From contig CBDFKQ010000026.1 of the NCBI GenBank assembly GCA_965248855.1, positions 62,001 through 126,000 on the forward strand: a stretch of DNA of 64,000 bases. The letters run 5' to 3'. The notes beneath the pieces are model-generated. The model made no database searches and was not told the DNA's origin. It saw only the letters and a program-made list of their open reading frames with translations. Positions 1 through 9,455 of the stretch are shown one piece after another (within the stretch, counting starts at the first letter, position 1; the number at the start of each line of letters is the position of its first letter). Source of the stretch: CBDFKQ01 sp965248855 (GTDB lineage Bacteria > Bacteroidota > Bacteroidia > Cytophagales > 172606-1). Made by a program: the position numbers and the translations under genes.

Positions 1-1743
1 TAACTTTCTCAGGCTGTACTTTGCCTCAAATGATAAAAAAGGCAAAAGACCAGAAACTGACAACTGTTCCGGATCCTCTAGAAGTTCATGGCAACAAAGT
101 GAATTTTGACATGACGGCCTTATTACCTGTTAAAATGTTGAAGAAGAAAACAACTTATACAGGCGCAGTAGGATACAAATACGGAGATCAAAAAGTAGAT
201 GTAGGCACTATTGAGTTCAAAGCAGAAAATTATCCTAATGCAAAAAAAGAACAACCAAAGCTTGATAAATCTTTTTCATTCGACTATAAAGACGGAATGG
301 AACAAAGAGGAAGTTTAGTTTTAGTTGGTACTGCTGCAAAAGGAAGTAAATCAAAAGTTACGCCTGAATTTCCTTTTACTCGTGGTCTTATTACTACTTC
401 TCGTTTAGTAAAAGATATTTACCTGGTATCTTATGGAGATCATGGTTATAACAACCAACCTGAATTCGTACCTGTAAATGTAAATTTTTACTTTTCACAA
501 GGTAATGCAGATTTAAGAGCAAGTGAAACATCAAGTAAACGCGGTAAATTCTTAGATGCATTTATTGCACACAAAAACGTAACAAAAACTGTAACTATTA
601 CCGGCTCTCACTCTCCGGAAGGAACAGAAACAAAAAATACTAAATTAGCCGGTCACCGTTCTGCTTCAATTGAAAAATTCTACAAGGGTCAAATGAAGAG
701 GTTTGATTACAAAACTAAATCTGACAGCATTGAATTCGTTCAAAAAGCAATAGTATTGGATTGGACAATGTTAAAAGATTCTTTAGCTACTTATAAAGAT
801 TTAACTCAAGAGCAAAAAGATCAGGTTTTAGGCCTTGTTGATGGTGGTGACACTTTTTATGATAAAGCTGCTAAAATATCTAAATTACCTTTCTATGGTA
901 AATTATTTGCTCACGTTTATCCTAAATTAAGAGCTGCACAAACTGAAATTTTAACTTTAAAAGAGAAAAAAACCGGATGCTGAAATTGCAGTATTGGGTA
1001 AAAAAATTGCTGAAGGTAAAGACAGTTTAGGTGCTTTAAATGAACAAGAATTATTATATTCTGCTTCTTTAACACCTGATTTAAAAGAAAAACAAGCTAT
1101 CTACGAAGCTGCTGTTAAAAAATCTGACAGCTGGCAGGCACATAACAATGTTGCAGCTATCCAATTAGATTTAGCTAAAAAAGCAACTGATAAAACTCAA
1201 ATGGCTACTTTGGTTGATGCTGCTATCTCTCATTTACAAATGGCTAACAACAAAAAAGAAACTGCTGAAGCATTTAGTAATTTAGCTGTTGCTTATACAA
1301 TGAAAGGACAAGCGAAAGAAGCTTCTGAAGCTTTAACTAAAGCAGCAGGCTTAAATGGTGGACAAGATGTTGCCCGTTCAATTAAAGCGCAACAAGGTAT
1401 TGCCGGTATCCGTTCTGGTAATTATGCTGAAGCTATCAATTCTTTAAGCGCTGCAGGTCAAGATGCAACTGTATTATACAATAAAGGTCTTGCTCAAGTA
1501 TTATCTAAACAATATGATGCTGCTTTAGCTACATTGAATGAATCTGCAACTGCCGATGCAACTCAAGGTTGGACTTATTATGTAGCTGCTATCGCTGCTG
1601 CCCGTGCTAAAAACGAATCTGCTTTAACAACTAATTTACAAAAAGCTACTCAAGCTGATGCTTCTTTAAAAGCAAAAGCTTTAACAGATTTAGAATTTGA
1701 TGCTTATTTAAACAGCGAAGCATTTAAAAATGCTATTAAATAA
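1..1743 (+). CDS. OmpA-like/TPR lipoprotein, 5'-truncated and frameshifted
   Basis: The gene runs in from the left edge: the open frame before the first listed start encodes FSGC, a lipobox, so the signal peptide lies mostly outside the window. The first part (to 983) holds a segment around 600-700 nt that resembles an OmpA C-terminal domain (GSHSPEGTET...GHRSASIEKF). The second part (994-1743) is Ala-rich and helical, like tetratricopeptide repeats. The two halves are one gene: a run of seven A at 966-972 shifts the frame, and with six A the reading continues KEKKPDAEIAVLGKK without a break. I infer an outer-membrane- or peptidoglycan-associated lipoprotein. The exact family is not recognised. 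Whether the frameshift is real or a homopolymer sequencing error cannot be told from the sequence. Confidence 0.7.
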
Positions 1744-1768
1744 TTATTAAAGTTAATTTTATAAAAAT

Positions 1769-1806
1769 AAAAAAACCTGTTTCTTATGAAGCAGGTTTTT
1801 TTATTT
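1769..1806 (+). terminator. Rho-independent terminator
   Basis: A hairpin with arms CCTGTTTC and GAAGCAGG (one G-U pair) is flanked by A- and T-runs just after the lipoprotein stop. It should end that transcript. Confidence 0.85.
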
Positions 1807-1826
1807 TATCTTTTTACAAACTACTT

Positions 1827-1857
1827 TTTGTCTATTAAATCTTAATCTTTATTTTTG
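1827..1857 (+). promoter_or_regulatory. Bacteroidota-type housekeeping promoter of pdhB
   Basis: TTTG at 1827-1830 and TATTTTTG at 1850-1857 are separated by 19 bp. This matches the Bacteroidota -33/-7 consensus TTTG-N19-TAnnTTTG and lies about 70 bp before the start codon. Confidence 0.7.
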
Positions 1858-1928
1858 CTCGGAATTTTATAACAATTACAGTTTTATTTACAGCACACGA
1901 AACATTTTATTCTGCAAATATTTAAAGT

Positions 1929-2906
1929 ATGAGAGAAATACAGTTTAGGCAAGCCCTTCGGGAAGCAATGTCGGAAGAGATGCGAAAAGATGACAAAATT
2001 TTCCTTATGGGCGAAGAGGTTGCTGAATACAATGGTGCATATAAGGTGAGTGAGGGAATGCTTGCTGAGTTTGGTGCAAAAAGAATTATTGATACTCCCA
2101 TTGCCGAGTTAGGCTTTGCCGGTATCGGAGTTGGAGCTGCAGCAAATGGTTTGAGACCGATAATTGAATTTATGACTTTTAATTTTTCATTAGTTGCTAT
2201 TGATCAAATAATTAATTCGGCAGCGAAAATGATGTCAATGTCCGGCGGGCAATATTCTGTACCTATTGTTTTTCGCGGTCCAACCGGTAATGCCGGTATG
2301 TTAAGTTCACAGCATTCTCAAAACTTTGAAAGCTGGTTTGCAAACACACCCGGTTTAAAGGTTGTTGTTCCATGCGATCCTTATGATGCAAAAGGTCTAC
2401 TTAAAAGTTCTATCAGGGATAATGACCCTGTAATTTTTATGGAATCTGAATTAATGTATTCCGATAAAGGTGAAGTACCGGAAGAAGAATATATCATTCC
2501 TATTGGCCGGGCACACATTAAGCGCCCCGGTAATGACGTAACAATCGTGTCTTTTGGTAAAATGATGAAAGTAGCTATGAGTACAGCTGCCGAATTGGAA
2601 AAAGAAGGGGTTTCTGCTGAGGTGATAGATTTGCGTACAGTAAGGCCAATAGATTATGAAACAATTGTTAACTCCGTAAAAAAAACAAATCGTTTAGTAG
2701 TAGTAGAAGAAGCATGGCCTTTAGCAGCCATCTCTTCTGAAATTACATATCATGTTCAACGTTTTGCTTTCGATTATTTAGATGCGCCGGTAATTCGTGT
2801 AAACAGTCTTGACGTTCCTCTTCCTTATGCACCAACGCTTATCGAAGCCATTTTGCCAAGTGTGAAAAGGACAATGGAAGCAGTAAAATCTGTAATGTAT
2901 AAGTAA
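1929..2906 (+). CDS. pdhB: Pyruvate dehydrogenase E1 component, beta subunit
   Basis: This is the beta subunit of the thiamine-diphosphate-dependent E1 that decarboxylates pyruvate and passes the acyl group to lipoyl-E2. At 325 residues it has the usual length. It shows the family pattern MREIQFRQALREAMSEEM at the N-terminus, the cofactor-site MGEEVAEYNGAYKVS, and the transketolase C-terminal block VVVEEAWPLAAISSEI. It is monocistronic here, with its own consensus promoter and a strong terminator. No alpha subunit or E3 is visible, but a 2-oxoacid dehydrogenase E2 is encoded 5 kb downstream on the other strand. A branched-chain E1 beta is the alternative, though the sequence looks more like PdhB. 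Confidence 0.92.
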   Translation: MREIQFRQALREAMSEEMRKDDKIFLMGEEVAEYNGAYKVSEGMLAEFGAKRIIDTPIAELGFAGIGVGAAANGLRPIIEFMTFNFSLVAIDQIINSAAKMMSMSGGQYSVPIVFRGPTGNAGMLSSQHSQNFESWFANTPGLKVVVPCDPYDAKGLLKSSIRDNDPVIFMESELMYSDKGEVPEEEYIIPIGRAHIKRPGNDVTIVSFGKMMKVAMSTAAELEKEGVSAEVIDLRTVRPIDYETIVNSVKKTNRLVVVEEAWPLAAISSEITYHVQRFAFDYLDAPVIRVNSLDVPLPYAPTLIEAILPSVKRTMEAVKSVMYK

Positions 2907-2925
2907 GCAATTAAACTATTTAAGT

Positions 2926-2956
2926 AAAGGCCTTTCTAATTGGAAAGGCCTTTTTT
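2926..2956 (+). terminator. Rho-independent terminator of pdhB
   Basis: Hairpin AAAGGCCTTTC / GAAAGGCCTTT with a short loop, followed by a T-run, about 20 bp after the pdhB stop. Confidence 0.9.
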
Positions 2957-2999
2957 GTTAGGTATACTTTTAGTATTTTAATTATAAATCTTTAAAAAA

Positions 3000-3671
3000 A
3001 TGAAACATTTTATCGAAAAAATAATTTTAATATTTTGCTTTGTACTTCCGGGATTTTTTTTCGGCTGTATTGCACCTAATCCTGAAAATTCGTTAAACCC
3101 CGAAGAAAAGGATATCTATGTAACCAATTACGATCCAACGGGTAAATTTTCTGATTATAAAACTTATTCAATATCCGATTCTGTAGTTTATTCATCAAAT
3201 CAGGATACATCAATTAAAAAGTCACGTGGTAGTATTGATATCAGTACAATATCTGCAATTAAAAGCGCCATGCAACAAAAAGGATATTCATATGTTGCAA
3301 AAAATCAAAATCCTGATGTAGGAATAAGTGTAAACAGAATAGAAGTTATCAGTACCGGCACTTCAGTATCATATCCTTACGGTTATGGTTATGGTTATGG
3401 TTATGGTTATGGATCTGGCTACGGATATGGTGGATATGGAGGAGGATATTATGGAAACCCTGCTTATATATATAACTATCAGATTACAAATGATGCTCTG
3501 GTTTTACAAATAGTTGATTTAAAAGATCATTCTATTGTTAATAAATTAAAAGTAGTTTGGGAGGGGGAGATTTTGGGAGATTTTTCTGACAATCAATCTG
3601 TACCTCTTGAAAAAAGATTTATTGATGGCATTCAAAATATATTTACACAGTCAAGTTATTTAAAAAAATAA
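3000..3671 (+). CDS. DUF4136-like lipoprotein with Tyr-Gly repeat
   Basis: The 223-residue protein begins with a signal peptide ending in FFFGC (lipobox-like), so it is probably a lipoprotein. The layout (KFSDYKTYSI early, then an ISAIKSAMQQKGY segment, then NPDVGISVNRIEV) is that of DUF4136 proteins, whose function is unknown. Around residues 125-155 there is a Tyr-Gly-rich stretch encoded by five perfect GGTTAT units (3381-3410) plus degenerate ones. It is the first of three closely spaced envelope genes (gaps of 16 and 10 bp), probably one operon. Confidence 0.75.
   Translation: MKHFIEKIILIFCFVLPGFFFGCIAPNPENSLNPEEKDIYVTNYDPTGKFSDYKTYSISDSVVYSSNQDTSIKKSRGSIDISTISAIKSAMQQKGYSYVAKNQNPDVGISVNRIEVISTGTSVSYPYGYGYGYGYGYGSGYGYGGYGGGYYGNPAYIYNYQITNDALVLQIVDLKDHSIVNKLKVVWEGEILGDFSDNQSVPLEKRFIDGIQNIFTQSSYLKK
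3381..3410 (+). repeat. Hexanucleotide repeat (GGTTAT)x5 inside the coding sequence
   Basis: Five perfect tandem GGTTAT units encode Gly-Tyr pairs. Gain or loss of a unit keeps the frame, so slippage would change only repeat length. Confidence 0.9.
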
Positions 3672-3687
3672 ATTAAAATTATTAAAT

Positions 3688-4314
3688 ATGAAAAAAAATA
3701 ATTTTTTATATATCTCTTTTGTATTTATTTTAATAAATATAAAAGCATTTTCTCAAAGTAATTCGCAAGTTTTGGCAGGAGATAAAATTTTTACAATTAA
3801 TTATTCGGCAGGCTTACCAAATGGTTCTTTACATAATTTTATTTCCGATAAAATGTTTAGTGGCTTTAATGCAGATGTAAGAAGTTTTATTACCGATAAA
3901 TTTGCAGCAGGTTTATCAATTGGGTGGAATAATTTTAAAGAGCAATACCCAAGAGAAACATATCCAAATGGTAATGGGTCATTTTCTTCCGTGCTGACGA
4001 AATATTTAAGTACAGCTCCGGTAATGCTTACCGGTTTTTATCACTTTACGACCAATAAAAAAATTAATCCTTATGCTATAGCCGGTGCGGGCATACATTT
4101 AGTTAATTATAATAAATGGGATGGTGTTTATGGTGATAGCAAATCATCAGTAAGGTTTGGAGCGAGGCTGGGTGCAGGTATTTTGGTTCCGTTTACCGAT
4201 ACTTTTGGATTAAATTTATCGGCACGATATAATTATGCTGCCTTTTCTTATAATGAAATTAAAAATATTCAATACCCTGATGTGAGTTTAGGGCTTTATT
4301 TTATAAGTTTTTAA
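3688..4314 (+). CDS. Outer-membrane beta-barrel protein
   Basis: 208 residues with a signal peptide (hydrophobic core, cleavage near AFSQ). After it come alternating amphipathic beta segments, such as FAAGLSIGWNNF, YAIAGAGIHLVNY, VRFGARLGAGILV and FGLNLSARYNYAAF, and a C-terminal aromatic residue. These are the marks of a small Bacteroidota outer-membrane beta-barrel (porin/PorT-like superfamily). The substrate or role is unknown. It sits between two putative lipoproteins in a likely three-gene operon. Confidence 0.75.
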   Translation: MKKNNFLYISFVFILINIKAFSQSNSQVLAGDKIFTINYSAGLPNGSLHNFISDKMFSGFNADVRSFITDKFAAGLSIGWNNFKEQYPRETYPNGNGSFSSVLTKYLSTAPVMLTGFYHFTTNKKINPYAIAGAGIHLVNYNKWDGVYGDSKSSVRFGARLGAGILVPFTDTFGLNLSARYNYAAFSYNEIKNIQYPDVSLGLYFISF

Positions 4315-4324
4315 AAAAATAAAT

Positions 4325-4900
4325 ATGAAAAATGTTGTAATAGCGATAACTTTTTTTGGTTTAAGTTTATTATTTCAAAATTGTATTTTGTCGGAAAAGG
4401 CATATTACAAAGAGAAAGATATAATTGATCTTCCACAAGTTGAAGGGGAATGGAAGGCAATTGAAAATAAGCTGAACAGCAACTTACCCCATATTTTAAT
4501 TACCAAACAACATAAAGGAAAATATACTATAATAAATAAAGAAAGCGGCGATAAAGCAGGTAAGGCGGATACAAATAAAAATGTTACGTTATTTGCCGTT
4601 GATGAAAATTTTTATTTCGATTATTTAAAAATTAATGAAGGGGATTCTTCTCAACCTTTACACTTTATTCAGGAAATAAAAATAAATAAAGATAAACTGG
4701 AGCTTTTTGGTATCAGTAGTAAGGATATGCAAAAAATGATTTATGAAAAAAAAATGACCCTGCCTTATATAAAAAAAGAAGACGGAACAATTATTTTTAC
4801 TGCGTCTACAGATCAACTTCAAAGTTTTTTATTTTTTAATAAAAAGAATAAAAACTTATTCGAAAAAATTGGTCGCCTGCAAAAAATAAAGCCAAACTAA
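4325..4900 (+). CDS. Hypothetical lipoprotein
   Basis: 191 residues. The N-terminus MKNVVIAITFFGLSLLFQNC is a lipoprotein signal with Cys at about position 20. The rest is a Lys-rich soluble domain without a motif I recognise. It follows the beta-barrel gene by 10 bp and is probably cotranscribed with it, so it may be its envelope partner (inference). Confidence 0.65.
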   Translation: MKNVVIAITFFGLSLLFQNCILSEKAYYKEKDIIDLPQVEGEWKAIENKLNSNLPHILITKQHKGKYTIINKESGDKAGKADTNKNVTLFAVDENFYFDYLKINEGDSSQPLHFIQEIKINKDKLELFGISSKDMQKMIYEKKMTLPYIKKEDGTIIFTASTDQLQSFLFFNKKNKNLFEKIGRLQKIKPN

Positions 4901-4944
4901 TTTCGAATTAATTTTTTGCAAAATACAAGATATCTTAATTGCTT

Positions 4945-4995
4945 AATGAATTATGAGTTTATCGATATTGATAAACTCATAATTCATTTTTTTTA
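4945..4995 (+). repeat. Perfect 19-bp inverted repeat, dispersed element copy 1 (also terminator-like)
   Basis: Arms 4945-4963 and 4970-4988 (right arm GATAAACTCATAATTCATT) are perfect complements around a 6-nt loop GATATT and are followed by T residues. It could end the 3000-4900 operon. The same GATATTGATAAAC core recurs at about 20954, 28573 (reverse), 35703 and 45110, all between genes. Confidence 0.85.
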
Positions 4996-5014
4996 CCTTT
5001 AATATAAATTATAA

Positions 5015-5245
5015 ATGCAAAAGTATAAAAATAAAAAAGGCAACTCAGGTGTGGTTGCCTATCAAATGGGAACAGATTTTATAAAAGTTAAGTTTAAAGA
5101 CGGAAACATTTATAAGTATACTTTTTCAAGTGCAGGAAATGAAAATATTAGTAAGATGAAAGAACTGGCAATGATTGGTGAAGGCTTGAGTACATACATC
5201 AGTACAACAGTAAAAGATGCTTATGAGATAAAAGTGATAAAATAA
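5015..5245 (+). CDS. Small KTSC-like domain protein
   Basis: 76 residues. The pattern (VAYQMGTDFIKVKFKDGNIY near the middle, then a helix and a GLSTYI... tail) resembles the KTSC domain, a small fold related to the C-terminus of some lysyl-tRNA synthetases: a short beta sheet with Y-x-F-x-x-G-x-x-Y, then a Ser/Gly-containing end. Its function is unknown. It stands alone after the inverted repeat and has no signal peptide, so it is cytoplasmic. Confidence 0.55.
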   Translation: MQKYKNKKGNSGVVAYQMGTDFIKVKFKDGNIYKYTFSSAGNENISKMKELAMIGEGLSTYISTTVKDAYEIKVIK

Positions 5246-5331
5246 TATTTTTATTTTTAGGCGCAGACAATAAAAGTGCAATTGTAGGTAGAGAATCTTT
5301 CAGGCAGTTTTAAAATTCTCATTATCAGGCT

Positions 5332-6498
5332 TTATAACATTACAGGATTTAATAAGGTTTTAATAATTTTACATATTTTTTGAAGATCGATTTCATTTAA
5401 TTGTGTTCCGGCAGGCAAACATAAACCTGTTTTAAATAAGCTTTCAGCTATATTATCTTCTCCATAATATTTGCAATCATTAAAAACCGGTTGTAAATGC
5501 AATGGTTTCCATAATGGCCTTGATTCAATATTATTTTTTTCTAATTCCAATCTAAGCATTTCAGGAGTTATTCCTGATATTTTTTCAATTAAAATGGTGC
5601 TGAGCCAATGGTTAGAATACGTACCATCCGGTTCAGGTTGAAATTTTATAAAAGGAAATTTTATAAATTCATTTTTGTAAAATTCAAAAATGTTTCTTTT
5701 TACCGATACCTTTTCATTAATATTTTCCATTTGTCCACAACCGATACCTGCACTTATGTTGCTCATCCTGTAGTTATAACCGATTTCCTGATGATGGTAA
5801 TAGGGGAGGAGATCGCGAGCCTGTGTAGCGAGGTAAAGTGCTTTTTCTGCCAATGATTTATCATTCGTTAATAAAGCACCTCCTCCTGAAGTTGTAATTA
5901 TTTTATTTCCATTGAAAGATAAAATTCCAATTTCACTTCCGGCACCTGCCATTATTTTATTTGAATTATAATAAAAGTATGAACCTAATGCCTCAGCAGC
6001 ATCTTCCAAAATGGGAATATTAAACTCTTGTGAAATAGTTAGTATTTCGTTCATTAAGGCCGGTTGGCCGTATAAATGAACCACAATAATGGCTTTAGGT
6101 TTTTTATTTTTTTTTAATTGCTTTAATATAAAATCCTTTAATAGAACAGGATTAATATTCCAGGTTTTTTCTTCACTGTCAATAAAAACAGGTGTGGCTT
6201 TTAAATAGACAATGGGATTTGCCGTGGCTGCAAATGTTAAAGTGGGGCAAATTACTTCATCACCTTCTTTCACCCCCAATAAAATTAATCCCAAATGGAT
6301 TGCAGATGTGCCGCTATTTAGTGCAACAACGTATTTGGTATTGGTATATTTTTGTAATGATTTCTCAAATTCATCAATATTTTCTCCTGCTGTGGTAACC
6401 CAATTTTTATGAATGGCATCTTTGATATATTTTAATTCACTTCCATTTAAATGTGGAGGTGAAAGCCAAATACGCTTTGAAGAATTTTTATTTTCCAT
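5332..6498 (-). CDS. DegT/DnrJ/EryC1/StrS aminotransferase (PglE-like)
   Basis: A PLP-dependent sugar aminotransferase of 388 residues, full length. It shows ALNSGTSAIHLGL (phosphate binding), EDAAEALGS (the Asp that contacts the PLP ring) and SFNGNKIITTSGGG with the Schiff-base lysine. Members of this subgroup convert a UDP-4-keto-6-deoxy sugar to the 4-amino sugar. Directly upstream in the same operon are a PglD-like acetyltransferase and a PglC-like sugar-phosphate transferase, the set needed for bacillosamine-type sugars. The 4,6-dehydratase (PglF-like) is not in the window. Confidence 0.88.
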   Translation of the reverse strand: MENKNSSKRIWLSPPHLNGSELKYIKDAIHKNWVTTAGENIDEFEKSLQKYTNTKYVVALNSGTSAIHLGLILLGVKEGDEVICPTLTFAATANPIVYLKATPVFIDSEEKTWNINPVLLKDFILKQLKKNKKPKAIIVVHLYGQPALMNEILTISQEFNIPILEDAAEALGSYFYYNSNKIMAGAGSEIGILSFNGNKIITTSGGGALLTNDKSLAEKALYLATQARDLLPYYHHQEIGYNYRMSNISAGIGCGQMENINEKVSVKRNIFEFYKNEFIKFPFIKFQPEPDGTYSNHWLSTILIEKISGITPEMLRLELEKNNIESRPLWKPLHLQPVFNDCKYYGEDNIAESLFKTGLCLPAGTQLNEIDLQKICKIIKTLLNPVML

Positions 6499-6528
6499 GT
6501 GGAAAGTTAAAAATTAAAATCAAAAAAA

Positions 6529-7131
6529 TTATGGATTATTATATCTGATAATTTGTGCGGGATTACCTACAACAACAGCATAATCGGGGATATTTTCTGT
6601 AACCACAGCTCCGGCACCAATGGTTACCCATTTTCCAATTGTTTTATTTGAAATTATTACTGCACCTGCTCCCACCAAAGTTCCTTCACCAATTTTTATT
6701 CCTCCACAAACTGTTGCATGGGGCCCAATATGAACATAATCAGAAATTTCGCAATCATGATCTACCGAACATCCGGAATTTAAAACTACATGCCGGCCGA
6801 TAATGGTACTGCTTTGAATAAGGGATTGGTGAATTACTACAGTACCGGATTTAATTTGTGTTGAAGATGAAACAACTGCTGACGGATGAATAATAATACC
6901 AAACGGATGAGATATTTTTTTCGAAATTTCTTTTCTTAACAGATTATTTCCAATCGAAATCACTACTTCATCATCTATAAAAACATCATGATTATAAATT
7001 CCGGTAAAATAGTTTGAATTTAAATTATCTTTAATCGGATTGTCGTCAAAAATGCCTTTCAGTGGAATATTTAAATCTTTTAAACAATCCATCAATACTT
7101 TGGCATGGCCGCCATTTCCATATAAAAGCAT
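6529..7131 (-). CDS. Sugar O/N-acetyltransferase, PglD/NeuD family
   Basis: 200 residues. The N-terminal MLLYGNGGHAKVLMDCL is the Rossmann-like nucleotide-sugar-binding module. The C-terminal half has left-handed beta-helix hexapeptide repeats (SGCSVDHDCEISDYVHIGP, VGAGAVIISNKTIG), with a His in the catalytic position. The family acetylates UDP-4-amino sugars with acetyl-CoA. It lies between the PglC-like transferase (20-bp gap) and the aminotransferase (30-bp gap), which fits the order of reactions. Confidence 0.88.
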   Translation of the reverse strand: MLLYGNGGHAKVLMDCLKDLNIPLKGIFDDNPIKDNLNSNYFTGIYNHDVFIDDEVVISIGNNLLRKEISKKISHPFGIIIHPSAVVSSSTQIKSGTVVIHQSLIQSSTIIGRHVVLNSGCSVDHDCEISDYVHIGPHATVCGGIKIGEGTLVGAGAVIISNKTIGKWVTIGAGAVVTENIPDYAVVVGNPAQIIRYNNP

Positions 7132-7151
7132 AATTTTTATTTGATAGGGCT

Positions 7152-7763
7152 TTATTTTACTTCCGATAAATAACCGGTAAACTTTTTAGAAATAACATCT
7201 CCATGAATTTCAGAAGAAGTTAAAAGTTTCTTAACAGTGGTAAGGAGTATTGTTATATCCAGCTTAAAAGAAACTTCTTTTGCATATTTTACATCCCAAT
7301 AAAATCTTTCTTCCCAAGCCAAATCATTTCTTCCATTAATTTGAGCTAAACCCGTGATTCCGGGCAATACATTATGCCTTTGTAATTGAGTTTGATTATA
7401 ATAAGATAAATATTCCGGTAATAAAGGTCTTGGGCCAACCACACTCATATCACCAAATAAAATATTTATCAATTGAGGTAATTCATCCAATGAGTATTTC
7501 CTTAAAAAAAAACCAAAAACAGAAATTCTTTTATCATCAGACAATAACAAATTGTCATCGTCCTTTGCCTCATTCATTGTTTTAAATTTTAATATTTTAA
7601 AAGGCTTGTTATTAAACCCTATTCTGGTTTGAATAAAAAAAATTTCTCTCTTATTATAAAAAAATAAAAAAAATATTAAAATAAAAAAAACCGGCGATAG
7701 GATTATTAAAAACCCTCCCGCCAGTAAAAAATCTAAAAACCTTTTTCCTATTTTAATGTACAT
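7152..7763 (-). CDS. Sugar-phosphate transferase initiating glycan assembly (PglC-like)
   Basis: 203 residues, a monotopic phosphoglycosyl transferase. It has one N-terminal hydrophobic re-entrant helix, then FKILKFKTMNEA, the block KYSLDELPQLINILFGDMS, VGPRPLL, and GITGLAQINGRNDLAWEERF. The enzyme moves a phospho-sugar from UDP-sugar to undecaprenyl phosphate at the inner membrane and so starts a glycan. The short single-domain form matches PglC more than WbaP. It starts 11 bp after the E2 gene, so transcription is probably shared. Confidence 0.9.
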   Translation of the reverse strand: MYIKIGKRFLDFLLAGGFLIILSPVFFILIFFLFFYNKREIFFIQTRIGFNNKPFKILKFKTMNEAKDDDNLLLSDDKRISVFGFFLRKYSLDELPQLINILFGDMSVVGPRPLLPEYLSYYNQTQLQRHNVLPGITGLAQINGRNDLAWEERFYWDVKYAKEVSFKLDITILLTTVKKLLTSSEIHGDVISKKFTGYLSEVK

Positions 7764-7774
7764 TCATTAAAAAA

Positions 7775-9367
7775 TTATGAAACTTTGCGATTGACATCGA
7801 AGTTTTCCAAATAATCAGCAACCCTTCTTACAAACATTCCCCCCAGCGCACCATCTACAACACGATGATCGTATGAATGCGACAAATACATCATTTGCCT
7901 GATACCTAATGTATCTCCATACGGTGTTTCTATAACTGCAGGTTTTTTTTGAATTGCACCTAACGACATTATTCCTACCTGAGGTTGATTAATAATGGGT
8001 GTACCCATCACATTTCCAAAAGATCCTATATTTGAAATCGTATATGTTCCGCCTTCGAGATCTTCTAATTTCAATTTATTTTCGCGGGCACGGCGGGCAA
8101 GATCATTAACTCTTTTGGTTAAACCAACAATATTTAATTGATCTGCATTATGAATAACAGGAACAATTAAATTTCCATTCGGCAAAGCTACAGCCATACC
8201 AATATTAATATCTTTTTTAATTAAAATTTTATCACCATCAACTGAAATGTTAAGCATTGGGTAATCGCGCAATGCCCGAGCAACAGCTTCGATAAAAATA
8301 GGCGTGAAAGTAATTGCGTCGCCCTGTTTTTCTTTAAACTCGTGTTTAACTCTGTTTCTCCAAAAAACAATATTGGTAACATCTGCTTCAACAAAAGAAG
8401 TAACATGTGGAGAAATCCTTTTTGAATCGACCATTCTTTGCGCTATCATTTTGCGCATCCTGTCCATTTCAATAATTTCCATATTTCCGTTTACTGAAAC
8501 AGCGGGGCTGCCTACTGGTTCCTGAGGCTCCGGATTAAAATATTTAATTTCAGGATCCTTCTCTTGTCTTTCTTTTGTATCTTCTTTCGCTTCCTGTATT
8601 GTTTCTTTTATTTCTTCAATAGGTTCAGGTTCTTTCTTTTCTACCTTTTGAAGATTATTTTCGGGTTCAGTTTTATTTTCTTCTTCTTCAATTTCTTCCT
8701 CTTTTTCTAAATATGGTTTATCGAGAGAAATAAATGCAGAACCTGTTTTTTCAAGTGGAATAGATATAATTTTATCTTCTTTATGTTCTTCTTCGATTAC
8801 TATAGGTACATTTTCAGCAATATTGCCATTTTTAAAAGATAAATAATTTAAAATATCTTTTTTTGTAACTCTTTCTTCTCCACCGGTACCCACTATATAT
8901 TCAAGATCATGCATTGTTATTCCTTCTTCACGGGCTATAGTTAAAACCAGTGGCGAATAAAACCTTCCGCTCGCAGCTTCTGCAAGCTTATAAGGATTGG
9001 ACTTTGAATTATTTTTTTCGGATGATGTACCGGTTAAAAAATTATTGCCGGGCTTATAACTTTCTTCAATTTGATGAGCCGTTTGATTATTAGAAGAAGG
9101 GTTTTCAGAATTATTTTTAGAGATTGGTTCAGTATTTATAATAGCGATAGGACTTCCAATTGCTACCACTTCGCCTTCTTTTACAAGAATTTCCATTAAA
9201 TATCCACCATCAAGTGCCGGAACTTCGGTATCGACCTTATCGGTAGCAACTTCTAAAACGGATTCATCCTGGTCTATTTTTTCACCAACTTTTTTTAACC
9301 ATCTAAGAACAGTCCCCTCCATAATGCTTTCGCCCATCTTAGGCATTAACATTTTAATAAGTGCCAT
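7775..9367 (-). CDS. 2-oxoacid dehydrogenase E2 (dihydrolipoamide acyltransferase)
   Basis: 530 residues. Residues 1-78 form one lipoyl domain with EVATDKVDTEVPAL carrying the lipoylated Lys. Around 135-175 is a peripheral-subunit-binding domain (SPLVLTIAREEGI...RVTKKDILNYL). A very Glu/Lys/Pro-rich linker follows (about 195-290), then the catalytic CAT domain with the active-site SHSYDHRVVDGALGG near the C-terminus. It transfers the acyl group from E1 to CoA. It heads an operon with pglC-, pglD- and pglE-like genes, an unusual partner set. The substrate (pyruvate or branched-chain) is not decided by the sequence. Confidence 0.93.
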   Translation of the reverse strand: MALIKMLMPKMGESIMEGTVLRWLKKVGEKIDQDESVLEVATDKVDTEVPALDGGYLMEILVKEGEVVAIGSPIAIINTEPISKNNSENPSSNNQTAHQIEESYKPGNNFLTGTSSEKNNSKSNPYKLAEAASGRFYSPLVLTIAREEGITMHDLEYIVGTGGEERVTKKDILNYLSFKNGNIAENVPIVIEEEHKEDKIISIPLEKTGSAFISLDKPYLEKEEEIEEEENKTEPENNLQKVEKKEPEPIEEIKETIQEAKEDTKERQEKDPEIKYFNPEPQEPVGSPAVSVNGNMEIIEMDRMRKMIAQRMVDSKRISPHVTSFVEADVTNIVFWRNRVKHEFKEKQGDAITFTPIFIEAVARALRDYPMLNISVDGDKILIKKDINIGMAVALPNGNLIVPVIHNADQLNIVGLTKRVNDLARRARENKLKLEDLEGGTYTISNIGSFGNVMGTPIINQPQVGIMSLGAIQKKPAVIETPYGDTLGIRQMMYLSHSYDHRVVDGALGGMFVRRVADYLENFDVNRKVS

Positions 9368-9455
9368 ATTTTTGTTATTAAAGAATAGGTTGTAGTAAAA
9401 ACGAATATAATTATATTAAATCCATTTTTGCAAAAATAATCTTTTTAACGCAAAG

